A stretch of DNA of 64,000 nt from NCBI GenBank assembly GCA_949752745.1, contig OX457026.1, positions 32,938,911-33,002,910 on the forward strand, given 5' to 3'. A program made the translations under genes and the position numbers. Origin of the DNA: Protula sp. h YS-2021 (Eukaryota; Annelida; Polychaeta; Sabellida; Serpulidae). The number at the start of each line of letters is the position of its first letter. The first letter of the stretch is position 1. The notes beneath the pieces are model-generated. The model was not told the DNA's origin. It made no database searches and saw only the letters and a program-made list of their open reading frames with translations. This document shows positions 1 through 10,908 of the stretch, one piece after another.

Positions 1-41
1 TAATAGTGCTTCCGAAACGTCCATCCGTTTCCTTGACTCAC

Positions 42-187
42 TTTATGCTTCTGTACTTTGGCCCACTCTTTTAGCCTGGCAAACACGCCGTCGTTGCACT
101 CAATGATCACGTGCTCCTCGATATCATACTCCTCGATCTTAGTGGCGGCGATTGCCATGCCAAACCCAATCTCCAGCACTCGCCCTC
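42..187 (-). CDS. GAMT: GAMT exon 2
   Basis: The acceptor is TTTCAG at 193-188 and the donor GTGAGT at 41-36. The 146-bp exon encodes the SAM-binding motif I and ends after the residues HK in phase 0. Confidence 0.92.
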
Positions 188-2772
188 CTGAAACAACGAA
201 AAGAAGCCAATTTTTAAACTGTTTGTGTACAATAAAAATAACGTGTTAAAATACATGCTTTTCTTGTGTTCACAGCGTAACCCATGCGTTAAATGTAAAT
301 ATATGTTACAGTCAATGTTGGAAACCCGCCATTTCACGAAATGGCAAACCGTGTTGGGTAAATTCGCGTAATGCCTAAAATCTTTTGCCGTTTCACGAAA
401 TAACCTAAAGGTTAGGTTATTTCACGAAATTACCTAAATTTTCGGTTTGCCATTACGTGAAATGGCAAACTGTTATCTATAACAAGGGAATATCACAGGA
501 ATCAGAAAAAACAGTAGTTTGAATTGTTTATTGATAAAAAAGGGTAATGCAATCAATCCTACGAGAATATTTCACACCACACGATGAACGATATGAATTT
601 CACAACACCGCATTGCAGAATTTCGTATCTGAAAATTATAAAAAGGAAAATCTTTTAAGTTTTAACCTACATTTGAGACAAAACATGAACAAAATGCAGA
701 ATTTTAAAGACAGCTGGTATTTTTTTATCTTTAAAACTCGAGTTAAGAGTAATATTTAAGCTGTTGTATCCCACTAACGTTATACTCCAATTCTATTTTA
801 ATAAACATTGAAATTTTCAAATATTATCCGAGTTTTAATGACCACAATTTATTCCATTAATAATAATTTCATACTTGTTGATAATATAATATTCACGCCT
901 GCTTTTTGGGCCGGTGTTCAAGGCGCTGCGCATGCTTTTAATTCCTCCACAGTCGAGTAACAATGGTTTTTTGGCATAAAGACCGATTTGTGCTGTTCAA
1001 ATACTTTGTGCAGCTCCTGTTTGTATTTATCTTCATTTGATTCTCCCATTTTTAGGAATTTTATAAAAACATACCGATTTCAGGTAAATTTATATCAAAA
1101 TATATCTTATCCGGAGGGCCAATGTGGAGAAAGTTTCCTTATAATGATCAATTCATGAAAACGGCTTAATTCCAGAGTAGATAAAAGCAGACGTTATAGG
1201 ATGTTCTTTTTCCGAGTAGGTTAACGGCAAATGGGTGACTAGTTCCTGAGTACATCATCTTAACCTAGTTCAGTGTGTTGTCCTGAAATTTATCCTCATA
1301 GCAATTAAATCAACCAAAAAGGAACACAAACACTTGTGTGCATTACCATGAATTAAAATTAATATGATCGCGTTAAAAGCTTGTCATCAGTTGCAATCAA
1401 CTCTGATGCATTAATTAAAGGAACAACCCAACTACGATGTATTAATTGTATTTGAAAACTGAAGTAATCTTATTGCAATTATAAAAGATAAAAGACACAT
1501 TATTTGTCACGATTGTAAGTAATTTCGAGCGAAAAAAGCTTATTTCACAATTTTGCCTGATCTTGGTTTGCCAATTTGTGAAATAAAATGTAAGATTTTT
1601 AGGCAATTTCGTGAAATAACCTAACTTTTAGGTTATTTCGTGAAACGGCAAAAGATTTTAGGCATTACGCGAATTTACCCGACACGGTTTGCCATTTCGT
1701 GAAATGGCGGGTTTCCAACATTGACTGTAACATATATACATTTGTGTAGTTACTTGACTATATGTTATTTTTCTTCCAATTAAAGGCGAAAACGTGCAGT
1801 CTTGTTGGAAAGTCACGTAGTCCTCTCTACCCCCAGCCCCCTCCCATCAAGACAAAGTGGCCCTTTAAGTGTTGTCTGGTACAACGGTTGGTCCCACAGC
1901 ACTGGTAGATTTTTTCATGGTTGCTCACAATAGCAGGATCTAATATAGAAACGAGATAGTTCAAACAGGCGCTTTTAATTAAACATCAAATAACTAAAAA
2001 CAACACAACATGAAAAAAAAACAAACGCTGGCTTCGAAGGTCACTCGAAATTATCACAACATGTTAAAAAAAAAGTTCGCATAAAATTTGAGCGATATCT
2101 TAAGAAATGGAAACAACATTACAGCGTAACCCAGTTTGGTTACTCCACGATGGTATGCTCCAAAAACCTGTATTCTCTGAAAAAGGTCGCCACGTGCGTT
2201 AACACCTGCCAACAAGGTGGGCCAATAAATGCACAATAAAACTACATTTCTGAAAATGTAACTAATGAAAAAAAAAAAGATACAGAAGTCACATTCTGCC
2301 CCCAAACAAGTAAAACTATTGGCAATGGGTAAAAAAATGTCACCTATTAGACAATCTAGTTTGAACAGGTTCTGAGATCATGGCGTTCAGCTTAGTACAC
2401 AACTTTTGTATCTTTTGTACATGGAAGGCAAGCGCAAAATCGACCGTCTGATGTGTATGGGAGGAGTGTGCGAAAACATTGTCTTGCCGACATTGTAATT
2501 TCGAAGAACATTTCAAACCAGTACCCATTTATCCACACGATGGGTGGGGAAAAAACTGCCAATAATTGAATCTGTATCGATTACATTTTGGCTTTGTTAC
2601 CTTTGGAAGAGGCAATGGTTGCCAATTTATGCATGTAGGGAGTCTCCCATCTTTCCATAACTGGTTTGCCCATGATCTCTAAATGCGTATCGGTCTGGTC
2701 ATAACCAGCCTGTGCATCTTTCCAATTGGCTTTGCAGTCTTCTCCCTTTGCGAAAATAGCGTCAGTGCTCAT
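42..2772 (-). CDS. GAMT: Guanidinoacetate N-methyltransferase gene, 5' part (exons 1-2)
   Basis: GAMT uses S-adenosylmethionine to methylate guanidinoacetate to creatine in the cytosol. Two coding exons are seen on the minus strand, 2601-2772 and 42-187, joined over a 2.4 kb intron. The split glycine codon (G at the end of exon 1, GA at the start of exon 2) restores the SAM-binding loop [15 protein letters not shown]. Before it lies [14 protein letters not shown], a GAMT hallmark; after it IIECNDGVF, the acidic loop that binds the SAM ribose. Together they give 106 residues, roughly the first 45% of a protein of about 236. The remaining exons lie off the left edge. Intron 1 holds a 1.45 kb DNA transposon. 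Identification rests on the near line-by-line match to vertebrate GAMT as I know it. Confidence 0.95.
291..1743. mobile_element. Non-autonomous DNA transposon with ~140-bp terminal inverted repeats
   Basis: The left end (291 to about 437) and the right end (about 1590-1743) are near-perfect inverted copies. Both carry TGTTACAGTCAATGTTGG, then an alternating pattern of the words TTTCACGAAAT and TTTGCCATTTC. Only scattered differences separate the arms, so the insertion is fairly young. The outermost shared word is AAATGTA/TACATTT; no clear target duplication is seen, so the superfamily is open. It sits in GAMT intron 1. The interior is AT-rich, with one short reading frame. Confidence 0.85.
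918..1049 (-). CDS. Short 43-residue reading frame inside the long-TIR transposon
   Basis: A small frame ([18 protein letters not shown]...) lies in the element's interior and ends in ELKACAAP before a stop. It reads like a genuine helical protein fragment rather than random AT-rich coding, and may be the remnant of a protein from the autonomous parent element. I do not recognise the family. It could be chance. Confidence 0.25.
   Translation of the reverse strand: MGESNEDKYKQELHKVFEQHKSVFMPKNHCYSTVEELKACAAP
1744..2600. other. Remainder of GAMT intron 1
   Basis: AT-rich intron sequence with short poly-A and poly-T runs. The open frames here show no recognisable protein. Nothing else supported. 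Confidence 0.5.
2601..2772 (-). CDS. GAMT: GAMT exon 1 (start exon)
   Basis: The start codon is at 2772-2770 ([12 protein letters not shown]). The exon encodes the N-terminal arm and ends in ASSKG. The donor is GTAACA at 2600-2595, leaving one base of a split glycine codon (phase 1). The open frame runs a few codons into the intron before a stop, as expected for an unspliced exon. Confidence 0.93.
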
Positions 2773-2945
2773 TCTGGACTAGTGATACTGAAAAAAAAAG
2801 ATATCAATGTTGTCTTTAGGCAATAAATAAGGAAAATCATAAAGCATGCTGAACCAAGAAGTTTTCTTAAAATCGGAATATAAAAAAAAACGCGACGTTT
2901 TGCGACTTTTCTGCAAAACTGTTTTACCAGGAATTTCACATTTCA

Positions 2946-3191
2946 CAATTGAAGGGGTCCATGCATAAACCTGATAACTGCACTTATCAGCAGAGGAGAA
3001 GTTTGAAATTTTAGTGACAAACATAGGCTTTTCCCACCGTATTTTCCTTTAAAAAAATGCCCACTTCTAATCGGTTTTGAGGTGAAAGACATATATATGT
3101 GATAGAACACAGACCAAGAAATACCGTGGTGGTAATAGTGCATTTTCCTGATAAGTGGAGTTATCCAGTTTATGCATGGGCCCCTTCAATT
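2946..3191. mobile_element. Short fold-back element (MITE-like), 44-45-bp inverted repeats
   Basis: The arms 2946-2990 and 3148-3191 are inverted copies, sharing AATTGAAGGGG, a CCATGCATAAAC-type core and CTTATCAG. Each arm also contains an inner palindrome (GATAA...TTATC). The ~155-bp spacer is non-coding. It lies 170 bp upstream of the GAMT start codon, so it could fall within the promoter or 5' UTR. Confidence 0.75.
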
Positions 3192-4088
3192 CTGTGCATG
3201 TTAATGTTTCACGGGCACTTCACTGGGAATTCATCCCAGACTTTCTTGACTTCTTCTGACCGTGGCAACCATGTATAGCACACCGACGAACTTCGGCTAA
3301 AAACAAGCACACTGGTATCTTTCGGAGAAATTCTCATTTTGAAAAGGGACAAAAAAAAATGCACAGTGTTTTCGGATGTTGGTGATGAAGCGCTTTTCCT
3401 TGAAATGCTAAACTTAAATTAAAAGAAGGATTCGTTCTGTGAGGGAAATATTAATTTATTTAATAAAGATGATGAAATTTTGTACCCAAAGTAAAAATCC
3501 TAATGCTAATGTTGATACATCTTAAAGCAGCAGTAAATCTTATAAATCACACAGTCTAATAATATTGACGAAAATCATGATTACTATCCCATATTATCTA
3601 CAACTAGAAAAATTAATTTAGTAGATCAACCAGTTAGAAACCAAAGGATATAAGACTCCTTTATGTGCGCAATCAGAATATAAATTCGCTCATGGGTTAA
3701 AAACGGGTAGATCTTGTGTAATCAGCTCCGACATTGAAACGCAAAATTCTCATGACCTGCTAGTTCTTGATCTGTCAATAATTCAAAATACATGGATCTT
3801 AAACTAAACCCTATGTTTTATTGTTGTTTGAAAGGTTTGCAAATAAATCGCATGTTTTAACCAGCTAAACCCAACGAATTTTCGACATGGCAACGAAACT
3901 GATTTCGTCCCAACCTCAAATAAATTAAAACCTTAGTGCCTACTTACCATGTGAGATACGGAAAAGTAACAGTGACGATCAGTTCACTGCTGATTGTTCA
4001 TCATATCTGTGCTGTTACTCCATGTTGGGCAAAATGTGCGCTTTCCCTTTTATTACAAATATTGGGCGATAAAATGAGTTCATTGTCA
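3192..4088. other. Intergenic, no feature recognised
   Basis: AT-rich sequence upstream of GAMT. I see no homologous coding frame, RNA gene or clear repeat. Confidence 0.4.
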
Positions 4089-4096
4089 GTAACAGG

Positions 4097-4612
4097 TAGG
4101 GCTGGAAAAAATCCCGCTTGTTGTTAAATCATGATTTTTTATTTTCTTTTTTATCTAAATCGGGGGTTTTTTTTAAAAATTTATTTTAAAAAAAAAACTC
4201 GAAAAATGAAAGTAGAAAAAATACCAAGCTTTCAAAACAATTTATTGCAGACGCCATAACGATCTCTTGCTAGGCAGTTCTAAGTACATTTACATTTGAT
4301 AATATCTCGAGCACGCCGGGTAGAGACATGCTTGACCTAGCTGCAGCTACCGGCACTGGCCCTCTGGTAACCTGTTGCCCACTGCTAAGCCCGCCCCGCC
4401 CCCTCCAAGGTCTGACAACCGTACGATATGAAAAATTTTGTTTAAACAAATGGAGTTGCAAACGATTGCTGAATGCCCTTACTGTGCACAAAGGCTTAAT
4501 GATGAACGATTTTTAATAAAAAAATAAATAAATAGAAAAATAAAAAATCATGATTTTTTACGTGGATGACTTAATTGACTTAAAGTAATTGATGAAAATC
4601 ATACCAGCCCTG
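4097..4612. mobile_element. hAT-type MITE with perfect 8-bp target duplication
   Basis: The ends are TAGGGCTGG on the left and, read inward, CAGGGCTGG on the right, the usual hAT start. Identical 8-bp direct repeats GTAACAGG flank it at 4089-4096 and 4613-4620. Subterminal sequence AAATCATGATTTTTTATTTT is also inverted between the ends. The 516-bp interior has no transposase, so it depends on a hAT enzyme encoded elsewhere. Confidence 0.9.
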
Positions 4613-4621
4613 GTAACAGGA

Positions 4622-4680
4622 CCAAGATTCGAACTGTGAAATCTGCCCTGCGTCTCGACATTCGGCTACCTTAGGTCAAG
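4622..4680 (-). repeat. tRNA-like segment (SINE head or tRNA pseudogene)
   Basis: On the minus strand the segment has an A-box-like GTAGCCGAATGTCGAGACG and, 15 bases on, a B-box-like AGTTCGAATCTTGG. The spacing fits a tRNA-derived pol III promoter. The acceptor stem does not close, so a working tRNA is unlikely. The hAT element inserted right beside it. Confidence 0.45.
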
Positions 4681-5349
4681 CTGAACGCGCACAGAACTGA
4701 CAGATAAAAATCATGAAAATTAGCAAAACTCTATCTTTGCTACAAACATGTTCACAAAGAGGCAGTTTCAAGGGCGGATAACTATTATTGGATAGGTTCA
4801 CCACTTCAATTCCTCGAGCTGAAACGGCTATATGACTCACTTTGAGGCACCGCGGTAATGACATTATGTCAGATTAAACGATTTACAGGTCTTTATTTAG
4901 TAGAACTTGCTAATTCTCAAAATAATACAACACTCATAAAAGGTAATGAGACATGTCGGCCCTTTGCCAGTTCGGAACCACAATTTTGGGACCTTTCGAT
5001 CTTTGCGAAAGACGTCTCTGCCCTTGTCTGCCACTTCGGTCGTTGCGAAAATTATCCATTCATTATTCTTTTTTCGCGCAAATGTAAAAAAAAGTAAACA
5101 GTAAATCTAATGAAATCAATGAGCATGGATGTTTCGAATTGATTGGAACTTCAGTTGCAATTTGAATGAATATATTTATACAAAGCATGATTTCTCTTTC
5201 GACTGTAATCACGACGATGCTCCGGAGTCATACATAATTGTATCACTGAGAACGTAAACAGAAGGATATTCCATTATTGCCGTTGTGTGTCAAAACTGCC
5301 ACAGTACCAAGGACGTTAAAAAGTTCTTAAGTGATACTTTTTATGGGTA
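4681..5349. other. Intergenic, no feature recognised
   Basis: No coding frame or RNA gene is recognised. Around 4960-5045 there is a locally repetitive CTTTGC/CTTCGG pattern without clear unit structure. Confidence 0.35.
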
Positions 5350-5475
5350 TGCGGCATAAAGGCTAAGCCTATTTCTGCATCTAGCATTTAACTGAGTATA
5401 GTTTTCACAGACCACACATAAACCCTTCATTTATTTTTTGGTTACTTGACTTTGGTCATGTGACATGCAAAACCT
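5350..5475 (+). repeat. Fragment of dispersed repeat B
   Basis: It resembles 6390-6500 and 36400-36510: a TCTGCATCTA-type word, a TTTTACAG/TTTCACAG word, then ATTTTTTGGTTACTTGACTT and TTTGGTCA. Divergent; likely an old fragment of the same family. Confidence 0.45.
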
Positions 5476-5639
5476 GAAACATACACAACAATTTTCAGCT
5501 GACTGCAGAAGCTTAGGCTCATAGTTTCTTAAAGTTTTGTCCACTTCTAGGCTTGAAAAAAGTAATCTTCCGGAAAGCTTAAACCTGGTTTTTTCTGTGT
5601 TTGTTTTTCCTCCCTGCCAACCCTGACCCTCATTCGGGA

Positions 5640-5795
5640 CTCAGTAATAAGAAGTAAGTATTTGTGAAACACACGCAGGCCCCAACCGCCCCCAAATTCG
5701 TAGGGGTATAAAGCGATGACGGACAGACGGACGGACGGACGGACGCCCCAAACCTATAGGCCCCAATCCGAAGGGTTCGGGCCTAAAAATCTCCA
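5640..5795 (-). repeat. Dispersed repeat A, copy 1 (contains a CGGA satellite)
   Basis: An inverted copy of 37540-37686. Shared words are CACAAATACTTACTT, GGCCCCAACCGCCCCCAAAT, TATAAAGCGATGACGGAC, a (CGGA)n run, and CCTATAGGCCCCAATCCGAA. The family has a built-in four-base tandem repeat of variable length. No coding capacity. Confidence 0.8.
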
Positions 5796-5993
5796 TTAAG
5801 AAAGGTGCATTATTGGAAACTGTCATCAAATTGCAACGCAGATGAACCAAAAACACTCAAAACGACTCCTAAAAAAATCTCACTTGGACATTTTTGGCGT
5901 TTAAAAGCAATACAATGCTAGTTGTTGGCAAGGTTTGGTGTGGTGAAAAAAGAGTGCCACCACGGATCTCTTCTGTGTGTCAAGGAATATAAT

Positions 5994-6770
5994 TAGCTCC
6001 AAGAAGCCGCTTGATGCTGGAGTATCGGCTACCGCTTCCAATCCTCGCTATATGACGCTATGCAAGTCAACTGCGTTCGATTTGAAGCACCTCTGTGCCA
6101 CAAAGTCTGTGGCAATATTGTACAAGATTCAACGACCCACAAGTCTTTACTGACAATTGTTTAGGACCCTCAAAGCACAACGGCAACGATATACAACTTC
6201 TGTGTTACATTTTCTTTAAAAGAAAAGAATACAGAAATGACCACTTATCTCCTGCAATAATACTGACATTTACTTACATCCAGGGATGATTTATTACGTG
6301 AAAAAGTGAGAATAAACTTGGTAAGTATCCACCAAAAACTTGCGAGTTTGTATTTCAAAAAGAACAGAAGAAAGTAAAAGTTAAATATTGTGGGTGTATC
6401 GAATAAATTTATACCTAATTCTGCATCTATCAATTGTTCGAGGATATATTTTACAGGTAATCCTTTCACCTGATTTTTGGTCCCTTGTCTTTGGTCACAT
6501 GGCATTTAAAGTTCAGTAAGTAAACAAAGGTTTAATAGCTCAGTGAGGAGGCTCATTTTTCTGCACTGTAATGAAGAAATAAAAGGTGTGCAGCCCATTT
6601 AAAAATGTGCCTGTTGTGCAAAATGGGTATTTTGTGAAAGAATTTTCAGTAAATGCTTGAAAAAAGGGGCTGCTCTGCAGGATTCGTGCCTGCGGTTGAC
6701 CGAACATATACGGTTGACCGCTGTTAGCGGATCAATGGAAGGCTTCCTAGCTCGAATAAAATACGCAAGA
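5994..6770 (+). repeat. Dispersed repeat B, copy 1
   Basis: It aligns along most of its length with 36013-36760. Shared words include TAGCTCCAAGAAG, TTTCTTTAAAAGAAAAGAAT, ATATTGTGGGTGTA, TTGGTCACAT, GAAGAAATAAAAG and AGGCTTC. Its last third also matches 7868-8130. No intact reading frame; probably a non-autonomous transposon. Confidence 0.7.
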
Positions 6771-7536
6771 ATTTTGAATTTCTACTGCGATGGAACCGGG
6801 TAAAAAAATGAAAGAATTTTTGCGCATTTTTATTGAGAATGCCCAAAGTGTGATGTTGCTTATTTAGGGAAGAGCTAGACTCGGTGCTAGCCTTTAAATA
6901 GGTGGACATACCCCTCTAAACAATAATTAGTCCCAGGTGACTCTCTCTCTTCTATATTCTCGGGTGTGGCCTGCTAAGGGTCATTCAGGACTAAACCATA
7001 GGTGGCTACCAGTGAATTTTACCGGGTGCCTTGAGTTTCTTGATATATATGTGGCTTGAAATAATAAATACCACAGAGATTTTTTACAGATTTATTTACA
7101 TTTTACTTTTTTACTATTTTCTGTCCTTTCTTATTAAATATAAGCCAATTAGCACTTTGGGGTCTTTCCGGTTGAGGTGTTGTTTCGACTGCAATTTTTT
7201 GGGGATAAATTATAAAGAAATGATATGGAAAAAACATCAAAATTCTAATTTTCTTTCAACATGCACATTTTCAAATTTATAAGGCCACTATATGATTTTT
7301 TAAAACTAGTTTACATATTATTCAGTCCCTTTAATAACCAACATGTGAATATGTTTCTGTCAAAATGGAATTTTGCTGATTTTTGCGGTTTTTTACTATC
7401 ATTTCTTTATATCCTTAATCCAAATGAATTCAGCCGAAACGGAAAAACTTTTCGGCAAAAGTCAAAGTGTGAATTGGCTTACTAGTCAACCGCCATTATG
7501 AAACGGGCCGTGTCCGTCCGTCTGTCCCCATCTATA

Positions 7537-7880
7537 GTGGTAAGTTTTTACGCGCCATATGTCTGTAACTAATACAGTTATTTATTTTTATTTTATTCTT
7601 GCACAGAGAGAGTACATATACTGGAGGTGTGCAATGCGTGGTTATTTTTTATTTTTCTCGAAAATTGAAAAATTGCCAAATTTTTGAAATGTTGCGAAAA
7701 TGTGCAATTGCCCCTCTGTGTCGTGGTAAGTTTGTACGCGCTAGATCTCAGTCACTATTAAGGGATTTAATTTTTCTCTTGCACACAGAGAGAGCCTATA
7801 CTGGAGGCGTGCAACTCGTGGTTATTTTTTATTTTTTTTCAAAAAATGAAAGATTGCCAGATTTTTTGACAGGTGGGTGC
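7537..7880 (+). repeat. Two-copy tandem repeat, period ~186 bp
   Basis: GTGGTAAGTTTNTACGCGC begins copies at 7537 and 7723. Later words also recur at the same spacing: CTTGCAC...AGAGAGAG, TATACTGGAGG, GTGCAA, and CGTGGTTATTTTTTATTTTT. The second copy runs straight into repeat B copy 2. Confidence 0.75.
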
Positions 7881-8130
7881 GGAAGCTAATTTTTCTGCAC
7901 TTTTATAAGCAAATAAAAAATATACAGCTCACTAAAAATTGTGCCTGATTTGCAAAAAGGGTATTTTGAGCATGAAGTTTCAATAAATGTTTGAATAATT
8001 CGGACTGATATGCAGGATTCGTGCCTCAGAACATTCAAAGTTGATCCCTATTAGCGTAACAATGTAAGGCTTCGTAGCTCTGACAGGCAGATATACGATG
8101 TTATAAAAGTCAGAGCTGACTTGGGACTAT
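7868..8130 (+). repeat. Dispersed repeat B, copy 2 (3' third)
   Basis: It matches the end of copies 1 and 3: TTTTTCTGCACTTTTA, AAGCAAATAAAAAATA, AATTGTGCCTG, GATATGCAGGATTCGTGCCT, and AGGCTTCGTAGCTCT. Confidence 0.6.
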
Positions 8131-9390
8131 TCACTGGTATACTTGTTGGTTATAAGACGGGTACATGTATTTACCAAACATTGACAAAGTTTATAAACAC
8201 TTCGCTATTCGATGTGACTTGATCGATTGTGGCTCAGAGGTGTGTTGCCGTTTCCGAAAACGAGGGCTATGTTTCTACGAGTACGTACAAGTATTACAAG
8301 GACGAGATTGTAATTGGGACAAAATAATGGGTTTTTAATGATTTCGTGAAATATCCCTCAACTTACACGTGAACAAATATATACCACCGACAGAAGAGGT
8401 CTAACCAAACATTGCTAATACAAAACACAGCAACTTCCCAGTATACGGACAATAAAATACACAAAAGAAAGTACAAATTGCGTTTCTAAGGTAAACAATA
8501 GACAAGTTTGGGACATAAAATGTCGACATGAACATGAACCAATCACAAACAGCGTTATAACCGATGTCCCGGAACCACGATGGCGACGTCAACAAATAAA
8601 CAGCTGATCAATCTGGTTGGTTTTATTAACTTTTCTCTTGAACAACAAAAGATACCTTCAATATTTTATGTTACAATATTATGAGATACACTTTCCCAAG
8701 TATGTGGATCTAAGGATATCTAAAAGTAAAATGATTAAAGCAGGTTTCAGCCTATCTGCGTCAAATGTCTCATTCTACCCTCCGTCCCATTCTACTCGTA
8801 CGGTTTGAGCCTTGTATCGTACTAGACATGAAGAATCTAACTTTGGGCGATAATAAGGCTCTACATTAAAAGACCTGTCAATCACAGAACATTGTCCGAT
8901 AGAAAAGTGTACGCTATACCAACAACTGAAGATTTTTCTATTTTGCAGAAAAACTTTATTGTTTCCACCACTTTTATTGGAAACCAAATGAGTGCAAGGT
9001 GAACGGTGAACACGGACGGTTTTCCTAGCTATTTATCGAGCAGTTAATTTCTGGCAAATTGGCTGTAGCTACTGCGGGAGAGTTGTTAAACACTAAACTA
9101 GCATCCTACATATAATCCACGTTCCCAAAAATAGTTCACTTCTGCATGGGGCATTATTGGAATGTGTATAGTTTATTTGTATTCTCCTAGCCAGCCCATA
9201 TCCATATTTAAACATTAATCCAAATAATATACAATATCGTGTAAAACGAGGAGCACGATTTGATCGGCAAACGCTTTGTTTTTAATTCGGATTTAGTGCT
9301 ATCCGGCTCTAAAAGGATAATTCACTTTGCTTACAGTAGGCCTCAGCTTTGAGGTAATAGCAAATAAGATGCAAGTACTCTTTACTATTC
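8131..9390. other. Intergenic, no feature recognised
   Basis: No homologous coding frame, RNA gene or inverted repeat is seen between repeat B copy 2 and the LTR element. Confidence 0.35.
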
Positions 9391-9504
9391 TGTTGTGTAT
9401 ATGTGTAGCCAGTGATATCCGTTTGTAAATAAAGACATGGCGGCAACTTGGCGTCTGTTTAGTTTCAATTAGTGTTTCCACGTAGCCACCTCACGCATAT
9501 AACA
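9391..9504 (+). repeat. 5' LTR, 114 bp
   Basis: TGTT...AACA ends; matches 11527-11640 with four differences (three near GATATCCGTTTG, one near CTCACGCAT). It contains AATAAAG, which could act as a polyadenylation signal. Very short for an LTR, as in TRIM-type elements. Confidence 0.92.
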
Positions 9505-9506
9505 AA

Positions 9507-9524
9507 TGGCGACGAGCAAATCGT
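9507..9524 (+). promoter_or_regulatory. Candidate primer-binding site of the LTR element
   Basis: TGGCGACGAGCAAATCG starts two bases after the LTR and opens with TGG, the complement of a tRNA CCA end. The tRNA it would match cannot be named without a search. Confidence 0.5.
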
Positions 9525-9628
9525 ATTGCGTCGGACCGAAGAGGTTATGAGGATCTGGTGGAGAAGAAAGACGCAGAGGAAAGTACCGAAGATAACGGAA
9601 AGTGAGTGTTTGCTGAAGTGACTTCTGA

Positions 9629-9757
9629 ATGGTGGCATCACTGATCAGACGATTGGAGCCCTTCGACGAGACTGCTGGTGACAGGGAGCTGTACAAGGAG
9701 AGGTTAGAGCAGTATTTCATTGCCATCGACGTAGCCGACGGCAAAAAAGTTGTGTAA
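9629..9757 (+). pseudogene. Start of the element's gag, out of frame with the main ORF
   Basis: A 42-residue frame (LEPFDE...ERLEQYFIA...) reads like the conserved N-terminus of Gypsy-type Gag and ends in TAA after a run of six A. The main Gag frame lies at -1 relative to it and is open across the same A-run. Either one base was lost from the run or the element shifts frame there. Confidence 0.6.
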
Positions 9758-9789
9758 CTCTTAGTCTGATTGGCGGAAAGACCTATTCC

Positions 9790-10908
9790 TTGCTACATAG
9801 CCTGTGTTCACCTGACAAGCCATCAACAAAGACGTTCGAGCAAATTGGTGAGTTGCTGCAAGAACATCTCAGTCCAAAGCCCAACGTGATAGCAGAGAGA
9901 TGTCGGTTCTACAAGCGTCAGCAACAGACGGGTGAGTCGGTGACAGATTACGTGGGTGTCCTCCAAAAGCTGAGTGAGCATTGTGAGTTCGGTGATCGTC
10001 TGGCAGAGCACCTCAGAGATCAGCTTGTTTGTGGGATAAAGAACGAAAATGTCCTGAAAAAATTGCTGTCGGAGAAGAATTTAACCTACCAGAAGGCCAA
10101 GGAGATAGCAATCGCCATGGAAATGGACATGAAGGATGTATCGGAAATCCAAGGAGCATCGGCAAATGTTAACAAGTTGCAGAGGACCACTGGAAATCGT
10201 TGCTTTAGGTGTGGCAGGAATGGTCATGGTCCCGAGGATTGCCGTTTTAAGGACGAGAAATGCCACAACTGCGGTAAGAAAGGCCACATTAAGAGAAGAT
10301 GCAAGATGAAGATATCCGGTAAGTCATCTTCCGAGAGCAAAAAGACCGGGACAGACCAGTTTAAGAAGCGAAAGCCAAAGAAGAAAGTTTTTTATGTTGA
10401 TGACGATGAAGTGACCACTGATAGTGAAGATTCTAATGGCGACAGCACTTCCTGTTCAGATCTCGGCTATACGGAACTTGTCTGCGATGTAAACCACAAT
10501 AGCGAGAAGAAATGTGCGTCCATTACGATCAGTCCTAAAATCAACGGTAAAATGATCAAAATGGAGCTTGATACAGGATCTGCGCTTTCGATAATATCGA
10601 AAAGGGATTATCAGCGCCATCTTGGTAAATTACGGCTGCGGAGAACAAATGTTGTGTTAAAAACCTATACTGGAGAATGTGTAAGGCCAGAGGGGTACGT
10701 GAATGTTCTGGTGGAACACAAAGGTAAGGAACATCGTTTGCGGCTGTACATTCTTCACGGGGGAGGTCCACCTTTGTTCGTTAGAGATTGGCTCCGACAC
10801 ATCAAATTAATTTGGCACGAAATCAAGTCCATACGGATGGTTCGAGGTAAGATCGCCAAAGAAGTACGGTTTCGAGGACTAACTTTTAGTGAAATGTCGT
10901 GCAATTAA
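9790..10908 (+). CDS. Gag-protease polyprotein of the LTR element
   Basis: A 372-residue frame. Residues 1-130 resemble the Gag capsid region of Gypsy-like elements. Two CCHC zinc knuckles follow: C-x2-C-x4-H-x4-C at about residue 138 and again at about 158. A Lys-rich and then acidic linker follows. The retropepsin motif LDTGSA has its catalytic Asp near residue 261, followed by the C-terminal protease strand and a PPLFVRDWLRHIKL segment that normally precedes reverse transcriptase. The frame stops 30-odd residues later, so polymerase is absent by design or deletion. The annotated Met is simply the first in this frame; the true N-terminus lies upstream in another frame. Confidence 0.88.
   Translation: MLHSLCSPDKPSTKTFEQIGELLQEHLSPKPNVIAERCRFYKRQQQTGESVTDYVGVLQKLSEHCEFGDRLAEHLRDQLVCGIKNENVLKKLLSEKNLTYQKAKEIAIAMEMDMKDVSEIQGASANVNKLQRTTGNRCFRCGRNGHGPEDCRFKDEKCHNCGKKGHIKRRCKMKISGKSSSESKKTGTDQFKKRKPKKKVFYVDDDEVTTDSEDSNGDSTSCSDLGYTELVCDVNHNSEKKCASITISPKINGKMIKMELDTGSALSIISKRDYQRHLGKLRLRRTNVVLKTYTGECVRPEGYVNVLVEHKGKEHRLRLYILHGGGPPLFVRDWLRHIKLIWHEIKSIRMVRGKIAKEVRFRGLTFSEMSCN

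Noticed and set aside
4622..4680. Functional tRNA gene
   Set aside because: A- and B-box-like words are there but the acceptor stem does not pair.
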